Positions 11,790 through 24,485 of a stretch of 64,000 nucleotides of DNA are shown here, in pieces. How positions within the stretch are numbered: position 1 is the first letter of the stretch; every line of letters begins with the position of its first letter. Below the pieces are notes generated by a model, which saw nothing but the letters and a program-made list of their open reading frames with translations, made no database searches and was not told where the DNA came from. The translations under genes and the position numbers were made by a program. The stretch spans positions 562,771 to 626,770 of the forward strand of contig NW_027506902.1 of NCBI RefSeq assembly GCF_052324685.1, read 5' to 3'. Origin of the DNA: Brachyhypopomus gauderio (lineage: Eukaryota > Chordata > Actinopteri > Gymnotiformes > Hypopomidae).

Positions 11790-12340
11790 TAGCTGACCTA
11801 CTGTGTGAGTAGCACTGCATTTACACTCCCGTTTGCTGTCTCTGTTTGAGACTGGTGGTAGCGCTCACCTCGTCTTCTCCGAACAAGCTGTTTTCCAGAT
11901 GTCCCAAACAATCGGAAAGGGGATTCATCTGAGAAAATGACTTTACCCCAGTCCTCAGCAGTCCACTCCCTGTACCTTTTGCAGAATATCAGTCTGTCTC
12001 TGATGTTTTTTCTGGAGAGAAGTGGCTTCTTTGCTGCCCTCCTTGAGACCCGGCCTTGCTCCAAGAATCTCCGCCTCACAGTGCATGCAGATGCACTCAC
12101 ACCTGCCTGCTGCCATTCCTGAGCAAGCTCTGCACTACTGGTAGCCCGATCCCGCAGCTGAAACACTTTTAAGAGACGGTCCTGGTGCTTGCTGGTCTTT
12201 CTTGGGCGCCCTGGAGCTTTTAGGCATCAATGGAACCTCTGTTTCTTTAGAGATAGCCATGGTTAACAGAAGAGAAACAATGATGCCAAGCACTAGCCTC
12301 CAAGTGTCCAGTGGTGTCATTCTTACTTAAGGGACTGGTC
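11790..12340 (-). pseudogene. Tc1-like transposase, 5' half
   Basis: The minus strand encodes the helix-turn-helix region (FQLRDRATSSAELAQEWQQ) and the first catalytic aspartate region (WGKVIFSDESPFRLFG), then RRRGERYHQS before homology is lost. Upstream residues (SKRPGRPRK-like, another frame) are shifted. The DDE residues downstream of the first D are absent, so it is inactive. Confidence 0.85.
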
Positions 12341-12357
12341 CATTCTATATTATTAGG

Positions 12358-12708
12358 GCAGGCGTACTCAAATAGAAATGATGAGGGGCCACATTTTTTT
12401 TTTCAATGACTGAAGGGGCCTATCCGGGGGTGGGGGGGTACGTATTTGGGCATCTGCGATCTGTTTATTGTTGCCATGGAGGCAATCCCCAGCCTTGTCT
12501 TGAGATTTTTTTTTTCAATGACTGAAGGGGCCTATCCGGGGGTGGGGGGGTATGTATTTGGGCATCTGCGATCTGTTTATTGTTGCCATGGAGGCAATCC
12601 CCAGCCTTGTTATTTCAAAATAACAGCGGATAGCACGATTGAAAAAAAAATCATTTAAACTTTTCAAAACAACTCGCGGGCCAGAAATAGATGGCCTATT
12701 TGAGTATG
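12358..12708. mobile_element. hAT-like MITE containing an internal duplication
   Basis: Ends are inverted: GTACTCAAATAG near 12364 and CTATTTGAGTA near 12698. Inside, a unit of about 112 bp (from the poly-T tract to AGCCTTGT) is duplicated in tandem at roughly 12394-12505 and 12506-12617, almost without changes. Target duplications were not resolved. Confidence 0.55.
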
Positions 12709-13733
<1,025 letters not shown>

Positions 13734-13848
13734 TGTTTCATGTTTGCGCTTGGTTTTTTTGTATTATGGTTTGTGCTTGTTTGTTCTTTGTGTCAAAGTA
13801 TGTCTTTGCGTGTGGGTTATGTTAATATTACAGACTCCCTTTCAGATT

Positions 13849-14184
13849 TGACTGACTGCCTGTATGACCCTGATTTTGGAATGCTGAGTATCTTCCAGAT
13901 TGCTTTTATCTTATAATAATACTGTCCATAGTACTACAGGCTTTCCCCCGTTCTCCTGGATATTTAGAAGACATTGCCCTCTCCCTGTCCATGTTGCACT
14001 GGGTATATATTTCCCTGTAGATAAACTTACTCAAGGGGAGTGGGTATGGGTGCATAATGGGAAAATGTGTCAGTTCAGTTTCAGTTAGCATGAAGTAGAG
14101 CAAGTGTGGCTGCTGCCCAGGGTCAGCACAACTATGATTGCAGAGCCAATGCTGCCCCGCTACTGCCAGGAGAGAGGGTGTGGA
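13849..14184. other. Retroelement-like spacer
   Basis: The plus frame near 13902-13950 (NNTVHSTTGFPPFSWIF) resembles the integrase C-terminal region of Ty3/Gypsy elements (an H-S-T-G-F-S-P-F pattern). It is short and the match is weak, but retroelement material follows immediately to the right. Confidence 0.35.
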
Positions 14185-15022
14185 TTAGAGATCAGTGAAG
14201 ACAAGGTAGAGGTACAGACCAGCATTGAGCGCTTTAGGGGTGCATCCAACACTCCTGGATGCCCCTGAGGGGCATGCAACGACATTAGGAGATGGAAGAG
14301 GGACCCACGGAGGGGCCTCAGGATCTGGGCCAGGGTGTTCTTCCTCCTCTGCCCTCAGAGGGGGTGGACGTCCCCATCGAGGTGTCCTCTGGGGATCTGG
14401 CCTCCTAGAGCTTCTCGACCCTGATACTTCACTGTCTCCACAGAGCATTTGGATGGCGACGGGCTGATGTCACCCTGGTAGTACTCCACTGATGGCAGGG
14501 GGCTATTCCCATCGCCTAGGTAGTCCACAGTTTCCTCCGAATTCTGCTCCTGAGCGAGCTGCTATGCTCACGAGGTCTCTATAGAACCCAGCCAGCCCCT
14601 CCTCTTGCTGCGAGTGTGTTTCTCCAGGTACACTTTAATGATCTCACCTTTGCTCTTCAAGGCGGTATCTGTGACGACACGGGGGTGCACGGGGGAGAGG
14701 GCACGACCGCGCTGCCCTTTCTTCCTTACCCCGTGCTTCCCCATAGGCATCCTGTTGGGCTCATCTTTCTGTAATGCGAGGGGTAGGCAGGATGCCGAAA
14801 CCAGAGTTCATTCAGAAAGTGTTTTATTACAATACAAAGGCTCCGCACTTGCGCTTAGCACAACATACATAGACAAAACAAACATGGAGCGACAAACTAC
14901 ATAGACACGCGACAAACTACATAGACACACATTAAACACCTTCAAACTTAACAACAAAACAGATGCCACACATAATGTAGACCAACCACAAGTGAGACGA
15001 ATGAACACATGCACATTCATTT
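14185..15022 (-). mobile_element. LTR plus gag-like leader of a retroelement remnant
   Basis: On the minus strand, 15020 to about 14770 looks like an LTR, with AATAAAACAC (polyadenylation signal) and a downstream GT-rich end. It is followed by a frame beginning MPMGKHGVRKKG (14750) and, in other frames, a proline- and acid-rich gag-like stretch down to 14185. The frame is broken and no pol follows. Confidence 0.45.
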
Positions 15023-15121
15023 AAACATGAAAAGCAGCCATTTCAGGATTCAGTTTAATGAGAGTAAATAGTGTAATTCAAATTTTAAATCAGGCTTTTT
15101 AGCTTGGTCTTTCAGCAATAA

Positions 15122-15370
15122 TTTGGGCAGTCTTGGTCTGGTGGTTAGGGAACCAGTCTTGTGACTGGAGGGTTTGATTCTCAGGCCCCAGACCATGAGT
15201 GAAGCAATTTTGAGTTAGGCACCTAACCCCAACTACTCCCTGGGCACTGGGCTAGGGCTGCCTACTACTCTGGGCATGTGTGTACAGCCCCCTAGTGATC
15301 ACTGCAGATGATAAATGTGGAGGACAAATTTTGATTGGGGTGAAAATCTCAATTGACAAATATGGCACAT
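15122..15370 (+). mobile_element. tRNA-derived SINE
   Basis: The head has a pol III box A-like segment (TGGTCTGGTGGTTAGGGAAC) and a box B-like segment (GGTTTGATTCT) about 35 bp later. The body contains GGGCTAGGGCTGCC and CAGCCCCCTAGTGATCACT, and the tail reads ATTGGGGTGAAAATCTCAAT. This is the layout of a fish tRNA SINE, not a functional tRNA, since it lacks a cloverleaf 3' half. Confidence 0.8.
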
Positions 15371-16295
15371 TTACATTTTACATTTACATATTCCTGTTTA
15401 CCTTATATTTGAAAAATTTTAAATATTTTTTGCAGTCTTACTGTTTTGATGTAGAGGGGCCTAGTTCAGAATGCTTCAGAATCACTACAATTACTAGAGA
15501 ACATTTATTTAGTCTGCCACTTTTAAAGTGGGCTGATTGTCATGTCTTCCTGTAAAATAAACAGTAAAATGATTAACCTACATTCATTATGAGTTTTTAT
15601 TATGAACACAAACTCTGACAAAAATACAACACAATTTGTATAAAAACATTATAAAATTACATTTACATTTATATAGAATGTGTTCTTGAGAGAAGAACAA
15701 TGTAAGAGACATATTTACATGTGACCATCCAGTGCTGAGACTAAATTCCTATTACTGTAAGCCTATTTTACAAAGTTATTAGGGCACAGTTTAAAGTACA
15801 TTTAAAGTACCATCAAAATGCTTCACTTCTTTCTTAACACAAGGATGAACTGCTCTGATGCTAATGTTAATGCAACACGTCAATGCACGAATTTTTAATT
15901 GCAGAGGTTATTAACTTTTTTTTAGTTCCAGTGAGTTTCCAGTACTTTATCGTAGGTAGTCCAGATTTACATGAAACGGACAGAGAAATTATGTATAGAA
16001 CACTGCCATCACCACTGTCTCTGAATATGTAAACCGGTGTAAATCTACGTATCTATCTAATTCATAGATGATCCAAGTGATCAAGAAAATGTAAAAAAAA
16101 AAACCTAAAAAACATTTTAAGAAACATATACCCAAAATGCTTACGATGGAAAGCTATTTATTTCTACTTACTGTTGCTGGTGTAAACATTTTTTTTTTGT
16201 TTCGTAATAGAATTGTTATGAGAAACTGCAACATCCTCCTTTAATTTCGTGCAGTTCATATCTTTATAGAAACCAGGATAACATGGCGTGTTCCC
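15371..16295. other. 3' flank of gene B, non-coding
   Basis: AT-rich sequence downstream of gene B (which reads leftward). A minus-strand polyadenylation signal candidate is TTTATT at 16157-16162. No other gene is seen. Confidence 0.4.
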
Positions 16296-17511
16296 TTAGA
16301 AATTAGAGGTGTGTGAGGTGTCCACAGAGTCTGCCCATATTGAGCTCTTGCGAGACACAGTGTCCACTCTGCCCTTCAGCCTTCTGCTCAGAGGCCTCAT
16401 CATGTCCAGCAGATGGCGACGAAACTTCACCCCAACAAAGGCATAGAGGATTGGATTCAGACAGCAGTGCAGATAGCCAAGGGTTTTAGTGGACGTAAGA
16501 GCAACATCAAGAGCAGAAGTGGTCTCACATGATGTGTTAGTAACATTACTGGTGTGAATGGTGTCTACCAGCAGGGTGATGTTGAAGGGGGTCCAGCTGA
16601 TGAAGAAGGCCAGCACCAGGGCCAGGATTACTCGTATGGCCCTCTGCTTCTGCACACCCTGAGAGCCCCGCTGCAGGCGTACCAGGATGCAACAGTAGCA
16701 GTAGAGCAAAACCACGGCTGGAAGCAAGAAGCCCACCACATGGTAGAGCAGGCGGGAGGGCAGACGCCACTCCTCAGGATACCACTGAACACAATCCGTT
16801 CTCTCACCTCGTCTTCCATCTTTGGAAACCTGCAGATACATCCACTCTGGGATAGAGAGCAGCAGAGAGAAGAACCAAACAGAAACGCAGCTGAGCTGGA
16901 TCAGCCAAGGCTTCCTACGAGAGTACATCTGCACGGCGTGGACCACAGACAGGTAACGATCCAGGCTGATGCAGGCCAGAAGGAAGATGCCACAGTAGAA
17001 ATTGATCTGTGAAAATTAAAACCATTTTTTGTGTATAAATTGACTGTCAAGTGTCCAGACAAAAGCAATACCTAAATATATCAATACAATGTTACTTAGA
17101 AACTTGGTCCCAACCCAGTGCTCCTACCATAAACAGTGCTCCGGTGATCTTGCAGAGTGGTGTGCCGAAGGTCCACCCTTCTACTGCCTCTACTGCCCAC
17201 AGGGGCATCGTGAGAAGCAGCAGGGTGTCGGCCACAGTCAGGTGCAGAATAAATGTGTCCGTCACGCTCCAGCTCCGCCTCTTTTGCCAGAGGACCCCAA
17301 GCACCAGGCCATTGCCCAGCAATCCCACAATCACCGCCAGAGAGTACAGGATGGGGATGAAGATGGCGTTGAATTGTATGCTTGTGTGCTGAACACACAA
17401 CTGCCCACAACATGAATCATAGTCGTCGTAGTTGACAGTGTAGCTCTCATTGTCATTAAAGGGCATCAGGTCTGCACCAGAAAAGACCATTTTTCCTTCC
17501 TCAGACATTTT
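16296..17511 (-). CDS. cxcr3: CXCR3 chemokine receptor B (two coding exons visible)
   Basis: A Gi-coupled CXC chemokine receptor of the CXCR3 type. Visible exons on the minus strand are 17511-17128 (acceptor TTTTGGCAG, donor GTAGGAG) and 17006-16296 (acceptor TTTTCACAG), with a 121-bp intron in phase 0. From ATG 17508 the product is about 363 residues; an upstream micro-exon like that of gene A may add a few. The N-terminus has NES and NYDDYDSC (glycosylation and tyrosine sulphation candidates). The core includes GNGLVLGVL (TM1), VADTLLLLTMPLWAVEA (TM2), LDRYLSVVHA (DRY), the ECL2 cysteine, FISWTPFN (TM6) and NPILYAFVGVKFRR (TM7/helix 8). The Ser/Thr-rich tail ends DTSHTSNF and suits kinase and arrestin control. 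This TM7 and tail match typical vertebrate CXCR3 better than gene A does. The two genes converge. Confidence 0.94.
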
Positions 17512-17514
17512 CTG

Positions 17515-18780
17515 CCAAAATACCAAAGAATCAAGGTGATATTATCAGGATGGTTTTATAGACTAATGGCTTGTATTGATCATGTCTCATATGCTTCATA
17601 TAGTACACTTCCATATCATGCATATTAAACATTAAAGTTTTCTTAACATTCTGCTTAGTTTTGTCTGTAAATGCTAACAGTTAGGGAGATGGATCCCTGG
17701 CCCAGCAGGTGATCTTGCATCTGTTCAAAGTAGAGATGTGGTTGCAGGGAGTGCAGAGATTTTGGAAAGATTAGTACCATTGTGTCTGCTGTCTTGTCAC
17801 CTTTTTGTCTAATTTAATACCACAGTTCTTTCTATATGAAAAGAAGCTTTCTTTCAGAGCCACTCTGTATACATAAAGGCACCATTTTGCTAATAAATCT
17901 GTCTCCTGCCAGATTGTGCTGTTAAAACAATAATGAAATGGATACGTCCTAAAAGCTAATATCGCTTTTTTTCAAATCAATACCCACAGCATGCTATAAG
18001 GCGTGTAAGGAGACGTGTAATTTTCGTTCTTACATTTCAGAACACGCTAATGAACTTGTCCTTTCAAAGAAATGAGACACTTCACAGAATTGTGCTGAAT
18101 TATTAGAAACTAAAACTGAAATTTCTGGGGGTATTGTATGACTGAAAACTGTATTTTCCTTTGGTTGATTCAGTTGAGTAATTCAGTACATAAAAGCCAC
18201 AGTAGATGCAAAGTAAAACCTTTGAAGTACTATGTAATAACAAATTCTGGATATTATTTCAAGTATAAGTGCAAAAATATGAAACTATTTAAGGCTGGTT
18301 CATGCTAAAAATGATAATGAAATTATATATTATATGCATAGCCTAGTACAGTAGATTAGAAGATGTACTAAATTTCAATGTTAGATTGCTTGAAAAGGAT
18401 CTCCAGTCAAATCAGATAATCAGATAAAAATTCAGCGATAAATTACAAAGATAAATTATTAATATATATTAAAAAGATAAATTATTAATATATCACCATT
18501 TGTACATTTATAGTCTGAAATTTTCTCTACTGAAAGTTTTGCTCAATATCTCTATTAGAAATATTTCACAAAGCACTTGACACCACTTGAAACTTACAAC
18601 CAAACCACTGAGATCTTGACATACAGATAATAAAAGAAAGTTATGTACATAAAAATAACTTACTATGTGTAATCTGTGTGTAATCTCAGTTTGCAAACCA
18701 GTCCGTGAACATGAAAGCACAAACAAGTTGTGTCTTTCTGGTTGATCCACAGGCAGAAATAATACAAGAGAGAGAGAAAA

Positions 18781-18812
<32 letters not shown>

Positions 18813-19975
18813 GAGGAACCAAGAGGCACTGAGGTACAACCACATAATTGTGATAAGATCTTTGTCATTCACAATATTTAAATTCATTCTCTTTGAATTT
18901 TATGAATTAATAACTTTCTGATAAAAATAATATAAGGCTGGCATTTCATACACTACTTTTTCAGCCAGAAAGTCCATGCAAAAAATGAAGTTTACACACA
19001 CATATGCTTTATATTCATATTACTAATGAATAATAGGTAACTTTTAGTAATATTGGACCATTTGTGTTTGAGTAAAAAAAAAAGGTTTACATTTATTTAT
19101 CAGTTTCCAGTTGGCTAGGAGAGACATGGATCTTTCTAATACTAGTATGTCCAGATCCAGTATGGATGAAAGAGAGATTTTTTAAACTGTACTGAAGTAC
19201 ATATTTCTGACTGAGGTCCACTGTGAAAATATACCTATATATGATTGATTGATTAATTTGTAAATATTAGGACAGTGAAGTCAGAATTTTTGCTGTATGG
19301 TCAAACACTGTAAAGAGAACATGAAGTAATACTATAAACATTGGCATTATATGTCTGGGTCTTTTGTCCTGTACTGTATGTGACCAGTTGTCTTCTGACC
19401 CAACAATTTAAGTAAGTATAAATATTGTCACATAAAGAAATGGAATTTCTGAAAGTTACAGTACTGTTACATCTTCATCATCTTACCTCAAGGTGCTTTC
19501 CAAGTCTTTACTATATCCATTTTCAATTATTTTACCTGAGAAAAAACTAAGACAGATAAATAAAAATAGTAAAAGTCTTACATTCACCTTTCCTTATGTG
19601 CTTGGTTGCTTTAACCATGTGTCATTGTCTTGAAATAAATTAGAGCTAGTATGTCTAGAGATATATAGATGAGAGAGATGTCTAGGCAATATAGGCTAAT
19701 AATGTACTGATTAATTTCTTTTGCCATTGTTCTAGATGTTGTGCCCTCAGCTTTTATTGAACCTGAACCTGTATTATTGTCTGCCAAACATTATTATTGT
19801 CGCAAATGTTTGAATACGGCATGGCCTTCATTATTCTGCTATTATACCATTAAATACAAAAACTCACAGAAAGTGAGTATTCAGTACCCTAGGTTTTGAT
19901 TTGACTGTACTGGCAAAATGATTAATTTTGACTAATTTTACGCCACTATGTACTAAGAACTAATTCCATTGCACT
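17515..19975. other. Upstream flank of gene B, non-coding
   Basis: AT-rich sequence holding the promoter and possibly an unseen short first exon of gene B. A purine-rich (GA)n tract occupies 18766-18817. No other coding similarity. Several ATG-plus-donor combinations exist on the minus strand (for example near 19525), but none is convincing enough to name as exon 1. Confidence 0.4.
18766..18817. repeat. (GA)n microsatellite
   Basis: Interrupted GA dinucleotide run on the plus strand. Confidence 0.9.
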
Positions 19976-20400
19976 AGGGGGTGACCTGCAATAGTCGCTG
20001 ATTCGACTATTCGATTGCAGGACCCCTAGTCGACTATGAACATCATAGTCGAATGTACCATTCTGACTGCATGGGGGTGCCCAAGGATGCAGCTAAGCAT
20101 TAGTTGTTACATGAAATGTCTTTGTTTTTGTTATATATAGCCTTTTGTCAAATAAAACCATCCTAATTTCTATTAATAAATATTTTTATATGATTTTAAA
20201 ATGTGTGCGCATTAACTATGGAAGCCCATTCCCGCCACCTAAAACACATATATATATATTTCTCATTATTAAGTAAATTGCTATCTCATTATTTCGAGAT
20301 ACTAAGTCATTATTTCGAGATACTAAGTCGTTATTTCGAGATACTATACTATAGTATCTGTCACGTCACATAACGACGAGCCGTTGGAGACACCAGGACT

Positions 20401-21497
20401 ATGCCAGGCTACAAGCCAAAGCCCAAGAAGGGAAAAAAGCCAAGCAAGCGACACCACCGCTCTTCCTCCTCTCCCCCGCGCCGCGTAACCTTGCCAACGC
20501 CAGAACAATTGGAGAGGGACCCGGTGTGCGCCCTCCAGCTGGCCTCAGCCCGGAGGGTAGAGAAGAGTAACCCCGAGCTGGCGGAGATTTTCCGACAGGG
20601 CGCGAGGAGAATTTGGAGGGAGCTACACTCCCCTCCATCTCGCTCTCGCTCACCGCCAGGGGTGGACTCCGGTGTTTACGGAGCTGTTGAGTCCACCCCG
20701 GAGAACGAGTTTGGGGAGGAGGACTCCGAGGAGGAGGAGGAGCAGGACGAGGAGGAGGAGGCATATCTTCCGTCGATAGGCGAAGCCTCCACCGTTGACT
20801 ACGGGGAAGGGGAGGAGGCCTACCCCCCATCGCTGGACGACGTGTCCACTGTGGACTACGGGGAAGAGGAGGAGGAGTCCGAGGAAGAGGACTACCTCTT
20901 GAGGAGGGGGAGGAGGACGACGACGAGGACTACCCGCCGTCGGAGCGCTCCGCATACCCCTCTGACTATGGTGAGGAGGAAGAGGAAGATCGTCCTCTGT
21001 CCGTGCACTCAGGCGTTTCTGAGTGCACGGACAGCGAACTGTACTCAGGGGAGGACGGTAGTCCGCCCGCCTCAGAGTGTTCTGCGGGGACCGTGAAGGG
21101 GAGTTGGAGACCGGAGGCGAGTCCGTCCTCCGAACGCTCCGGAGAGGTGAAGATGGAGTGCTCCCGGGGTGGCAGCCCAGAGCAGTTCATGGAGAGAACC
21201 CGGAGTGAGGACGAGGAGAGCATGGAGACTGAAGGGGTCTCCCCAGGCGGCCCGTATGGGGAGTACGCCGACCGCGCTGCTCCAGGCGCCTACGCCAACC
21301 GCGCTGCTCCGGGCGCCTACGCCGACCGCGCTGCTCCGGGCGCCTACGCCGACCGCGCTGCTCCGGGCGCCTACGCCGGGCGCGCGGCACCTGGCAGGTC
21401 CGCCGGGCGCGCTGCACCTGACACGTCCGCCGCAGCCCCGGCAGCCCCCGGTAGCCCCCGGTCTTCCTCCACTCCTAGCTCTCCTCTTGGCGCGTAG
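20401..21497 (+). pseudogene. Frameshifted gag-like acidic ORF of the LTR element
   Basis: The frame opening with MPGYKPKPKKGKKPSKRHH at 20401 is lysine- and arginine-rich at the start. It then has a glutamate-rich region with two copies of a unit around STVDYGE. Near 20897 the acidic, DYG-containing pattern moves to another frame, which runs to a stop at 21497, indicating a frameshift. The last third contains a 27-bp tandem repeat encoding RAAPGAYAD. No zinc knuckle or protease motif is seen. Function is inferred only from its place after the 5' LTR. Confidence 0.55.
21268..21415 (+). repeat. 27-bp coding tandem repeat
   Basis: About four close copies and one or two diverged copies of a GC-rich 27-bp unit (CGCGCTGCTCCGGGCGCCTA core), in frame with the downstream part of the gag-like ORF. 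Confidence 0.85.
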
Positions 21498-21817
21498 TCT
21501 GGCGCCTGTTACGTGTTTGTGTGTCCCAGTGTTTGTGAGTCTTCCCGTGTGTATACCAAACCCATTTTTCCCGTTTGTTCCTCTATGTGTTAACGTTCCT
21601 GTGTGTATGTTTGTGAACGTCCCGTTCAACCTGTCTAACGTCTTTTCCCCGGTCTTCCCAGGGAGGGTGTGCTAGGCGATTCGTGACGGACGCTTCGCCA
21701 AGGGCAGTCACCTCCCAGACGCAGGACTGAGCGCGTCGGATCCGCCCATCGTCGTGGGTTCGGGGCACTCGGTCCTGTTGGCACCCCGGGACGGGTAGTG
21801 CCCTTGGAGGGGGCGTC

Positions 21818-22156
21818 TGTCACGTTGAGGACCCCGGCCCCTCCCTTTTGGGCATGTGTTGACGTAGTCTACGTGCATCGTCTGCGTCTATGGATATCCG
21901 TGGTTATGGCATGTCGTGTGAATAATCAGTATCACCTGTGACTTGTCTCGTAATCACGTGGGGCTAATGTGGTTTGTCTATTTAATGTGCGCTCGCGCAG
22001 TGTCCTGTGCTCGTCGTTGTCTAAGTCTGCACGTTGTGTGTTTAAACTGTGTTGCCCGTGCGCTATTGCGCAACCGCTATCTGTGATTAAAAGTGACGTT
22101 TTGCCACGAAAGCAAGGATTCCCGTGTCTCGTCCTTCGCCCTGCCCGCACGTCACA
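21818..22156 (+). repeat. 3' LTR (339 bp)
   Basis: Begins TGTCACGTTGAGGACCCC and ends TGCCCGCACGTCACA. Strongly similar to the solo LTR at 28239-28576, including TTTGTCTATTTAATGTGCGC and the CGTGCGCTATTGCGCAA motif. Confidence 0.9.
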
Positions 22157-22532
22157 GTATCTCAAAATAACGACTTAGTATCTCGAAATAATGACTTACT
22201 ATCTCAAAATAATGACTTAGTATCTCGAAATAATGAGATAGCAATTTACTTAATAATGAGAAAAAAATATATATGTGCTGTTTTTTTATTTTAGGTGGCG
22301 GGAATGGGCTTCCATAGCATCCCGTTTAAGGTGCTCTAGAAAAAAAACCCTGATTTGACTATTAGTCTACTAAAGGGAAAATCTGATGAATCAGATTCGA
22401 CTGTGAAAATCGACTGTGAAAAAGTCAATACCTATGTGGAAAGTATGGATTCTAAGCTTAGAAAATGTAAAATTTTAATTGATGAAATGAATAACTTGAA
22501 AAAATGGAACTCAAGCTAATATGTGTTACATA

Positions 22533-24105
22533 TAGTGGGGAAAAAAGTTCTCCCACTTAAAAAGATGAGAGAGGCCTGTAATTGACATCATAGGTAGACC
22601 TCAACTATGAGAGACAAAATGAGAAAAAATTCAGAAAATCACAGTCTGAAGTTTTTGGGGGTTTTTTGTTGCAAATAATGGTGGAAAATAAGTATTTGGT
22701 CAATAACAAAAGTTCAATACTTTGTTAAATATCCTTTGTTGGCAATGACAGAGGTCAAACATTTTCTGTAAGTCTTCACACAGTTGGCACACACAATTGC
22801 TGGTATGTTGGCCCATTCCTCCATGCAGATCTCCTCTAAACCAGTAATGTTTTGGGGCTGTCGGTGAACAACATGGACTTTCAACTTCCTCCAAAGGTTT
22901 TCTATGAGGTTCAGATCTGGAGACTGGCTAGGCCACTCCAGGACCTCGAAATGATTCTTACAAAGCCACTCCTTTGTTGCCCTGGCAGTGTGCATGGGAT
23001 CATGGTCATGCTGAAAGACCCAGCCACGTTTTATCTTCAATGCCCTTGCTGATGGAAGAAGGTTTGCACTCAAAATCTCACAATACATGGCCCCATTCAT
23101 TCTTTCATGTACATGGATCTGTCGTCCTAATCCCTTTGCAGAGAAACAGGCCCAAAGCATGATGTTGCCACCCCCATTATTCACACGGGCTGAGATCTTG
23201 CGTGGAGCCCCTGATCGAGGAAGATTATCAGAGGTCTTGTAGGTCTTCCATTTTCTAATAATTGCTCCCACAGTTGATTTCTTTACACCAAGCTGCTTGC
23301 CTGTTGCAGATTGAGACTTCCCAGCCTGGTGCAGGTCTACAATTTTGTTTCTGGTGTCCTTCGACAGCTCTTTGGTCTTCACCATAGTGGAGTTTGGAGT
23401 GTGACTGAGGTTGTGGGCAGGTGTCTTTTATACTGATAAGTTCAAACAGGTACCATTAATACAGGTAATGAGTGGAGGACAGAGGAGCCTCTTAAAGAAG
23501 AAGTTACAGGTCTGTGAGAGCCAGAAATCTTGCTTGTCTGTAGGCGACCAAATACGTATTTTCCACCATAATTTGCAAATAAATTCTAATTCTAATTTTG
23601 TCTCTCATAGTTGAGGACTAACTATGATGTCAATTACAGGTCTCTCTTATTGTCAGGAACAGCACATGATCTCCCTGCAGATTCTGTCCACCTGCTGCTC
23701 ATTACCCCTCCCCTTCGCAACTACTTAAGCTTCCACCTCTCTCTTCCAGGTTGCGAAGTATTGTTGCTATACCACGTACCGAGCGTTCCTTCCAAGTTAT
23801 TGCCTTCCCATGTACTGACCTCTGTTCTCCTCCTAGACCTCGTTCCCTCCCTAGTCCCACTGTACCTTCTGACTTCTGTCTTACCGGCGTGACCCTGGAC
23901 CGTCCTGACTACGTTTGCAGTATTCCTGCACAGGGCACCCTGAACGGAGTAACACATCAGTTCGATTGCTCTGTGATCATTATTTCAATAAAACCGGCTA
24001 TTCTCCGCACTTGGATCCTTCTCTGCCTGATCAATACATTACACTCATCTTTTTAAGTGGGAGAACTTGCACAATCGGTGAATGACTAAATACTTTTTTC
24101 CACTG
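22533..24105 (-). mobile_element. Tc1-like transposon with internally deleted transposase
   Basis: TA lies outside both ends (22531-22532, 24106-24107), with inverted ends TAGTGGGGAAAAAAGT and the complement ACTTTTTTCCACTG (offset). The minus-strand frame 23385-22714 begins [20 protein letters not shown] (HTH) and jumps after [12 protein letters not shown] to [17 protein letters not shown], so roughly 100 residues including the first catalytic D are missing. The later HDHDPMHTA and [11 protein letters not shown] regions remain. A solo LTR interrupts the right part. Confidence 0.9.
23651..24043 (+). mobile_element. Solo LTR inserted in the Tc1 element
   Basis: Starts TGTCAGGAACAGCAC and ends TCAATACATTACA. 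The flanking 5-mers CTTAT and CTCAT match in four of five bases, and the Tc1 sequence resumes directly after. A related LTR fragment lies at 53050-53433. Confidence 0.75.
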
Positions 24106-24485
24106 TACACATGTGTGTGTGTGTGTGTATATATTATATACACACATAAATATATACATAAGTATAATGTATATTAAATTATATATATAATATTAAAACT
24201 TTGCATAAGAGGATAGTGTATGATGGGATGGCAAAACTGACATTCGTAAGCCATGCTGTGTGTTCACTTAAGTCTTTATCATGTGGCTCTTATCTTTCTG
24301 TATTACATTCAGGCAGACATGCTACAGTGTGATTGATCTTGTCAGAGCTCTGAGTGTCACACCCCCAGCAACACTTGTTGGTGTAACAGGAAAATTATGT
24401 CAAAACAAGAAAAACAAAATCTGTCTCTCTCAAATCAAATCAAATCAGTCCCAGGGGAAATTTCATTACTCAAATGTTGCTCTTT
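24106..24485. other. Non-coding stretch with TA/TG-rich tract
   Basis: A GT- and TA-rich segment at 24108-24200, then unremarkable sequence. No gene. Confidence 0.4.

Larger units (their letters stand above)
20359..22156 (+). mobile_element. Non-autonomous LTR element with collapsed 5' LTR
   Basis: A perfect 5-bp target duplication GTATC flanks the unit (20354-20358 and 22157-22161). The 3' LTR is 21818-22156 (starts TGTCACGTTGAGG, ends CACGTCACA) and is preceded by a purine-rich tract (CCTTGGAGGGGGCGTC). The 5' end is only TGTCACGTCACA, i.e. the first and last bases of the LTR joined at a shared CACGT. The internal part has a gag-like frame but no protease, RT or integrase. A solo LTR of the same family is at 28239. 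Confidence 0.85.
20216..22317. mobile_element. Palindromic MITE split by an LTR element
   Basis: The outer ends are perfect inverted repeats: CTATGGAAGCCCATTCCCGC at 20216 and its complement ending at 22317. Inside each arm is a tandem array of a roughly 22-bp unit containing TTATTTCGAGATACTAAGTC. Removing the LTR element and one copy of its target duplication leaves about 300 bp of nearly palindromic DNA with no coding capacity. Confidence 0.8.

Noticed and set aside
15122..15190. Possible tRNA gene
   Set aside because: Has box A- and B-like sequences but no acceptor stem or 3' half; continues into a SINE body.
16554..17012. 152-residue plus-strand frame and similar frames at 4249-4707
   Set aside because: Antisense shadows of the receptor exons; same translation at both loci only because the coding strands are nearly identical.
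19480..19530. Candidate first exon for gene B on minus (donor GTAAGAT)
   Set aside because: The frame from the nearest ATG hits a stop before the donor; no independent support.
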